Assembly: GCF_014529935.1 (NCBI RefSeq)
Contig: NZ_JACVFC010000007.1
Coordinates: 1 to 64,000, forward strand
DNA: 64,000 nucleotides
Source of the DNA: Chitinophaga qingshengii
GTDB lineage: Bacteria; Bacteroidota; Bacteroidia; Chitinophagales; Chitinophagaceae
Direction: 5' to 3'
The notes under the pieces were generated by a model that did not search any database, had not been told where the DNA came from, and worked only from the letters and a program-made list of their open reading frames with translations. Shown piece after piece: positions 63,847 through 64,000 of this stretch (position 1 is its first letter; every line of letters starts with the position of its first letter). Position numbers and translations under genes: made by a program.

Positions 63847-64000
63847 ATGAAAACAGAATGTATTGGTGACCATGTAAAACTGAACGGCAAAGTATATCCC
63901 TGCACCGTGAGTTTGACCATGGATCTGGTAGGCGGAAAATGGAAGGCGGTGATCTTATATCATTTAAAAGGAGAACCGAAAAGATACAATGAACTGCGTA
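63847..64000 (+). CDS. HxlR-family transcriptional regulator, 5' part
   Basis: The gene starts at ATG 63847 and runs off the end of the window after 51 codons. The visible part, with YPCTVSLTMDLVGGKWKAVI, LYHLKGEPKRYNELR and a Cys near residue 19, is the start of the HxlR winged helix, including the conserved GGKW. HxlR proteins often use that N-terminal Cys to sense electrophiles or oxidants and repress an adjacent reductase gene, here the divergent NmrA-like gene. The rest of the protein cannot be assessed. Confidence 0.9.
   Translation, partial: MKTECIGDHVKLNGKVYPCTVSLTMDLVGGKWKAVILYHLKGEPKRYNELR

Overview
The window reads as Bacteroidota, most likely a Chitinophaga-like member of the Chitinophagaceae. 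Signs are an outer-membrane beta-barrel receptor with a carboxypeptidase-regulatory N-domain, a DUF6340-type lipoprotein, a promoter of the Bacteroidota -33/-7 type (TTG-N20-TAcaTTTG) and large NRPS genes resembling those of Chitinophaga. The assignment is by family recognition only.

Region 1 (1-48575) is one co-directional operon whose beginning lies outside the window. Six NRPS genes carry 11 adenylation domains and the first is truncated at its 5' end. In gene order: (T)-C-A-T | C-A-T-C-A-T | dock-C-A-T-C-TauD | I-A-T-E-C-A-T-C-A-T | dock-C-A-T-C-A-T-E-C-A-T-E | C-A-T-C*. I is a degenerate interface-type C domain and C* is a terminal degenerate C domain. Pocket residues read by eye give Orn (DVGEVGSIDK), nonpolar (DAFLFGAVVK), Val-like (DVFWLGGAFK), unassigned (DIWEMVGDDK), Asp (DLTKTGHIGK), Asn (DLTKIGEVGK), aliphatic? 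(DGFFAGAVIK), unassigned (DIWQICADDK), Asp (DLTKIGHIGK), Phe (DAWTIAAVCK), Phe (DAWTIAAVCK). Epimerization domains follow both Asp modules and the first Phe module.

The tail of the operon encodes a class I methyltransferase, a type II thioesterase, a PvdE/SyrD-type exporter and a CmlA/FrsH-like diiron beta-hydroxylase. The fused TauD domain plus interface domain predict beta-hydroxy-Asp, and the diiron enzyme predicts a second beta-hydroxy residue. Together they point to an acyl or cyclic (depsi)peptide of at least 12 residues, similar in kind to the chitinopeptin lipodepsipeptides I recall from Chitinophaga; identity is unproven. No thioesterase domain is fused to the last NRPS.

Region 2 (48729-53736) holds a TonB-dependent-receptor-type outer-membrane protein and a secreted M1 aminopeptidase, possibly for uptake or processing of the product. 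Region 3 (about 53740-56960) is visibly AT-rich. It has a small two-helix membrane gene broken by an in-frame TGA, then an NmrA-like, an NTF2-like and an AraC gene. Region 4 (56978-64000) is ordinary chromosome: an MBL hydrolase with a Crp/Fnr regulator, DoxX with a second Crp/Fnr regulator, a DUF6340-like lipoprotein, a collagen-like lipoprotein, a Nudix hydrolase, and an NmrA gene divergent from a truncated HxlR regulator. I saw no tRNA, rRNA, CRISPR array or insertion sequence.
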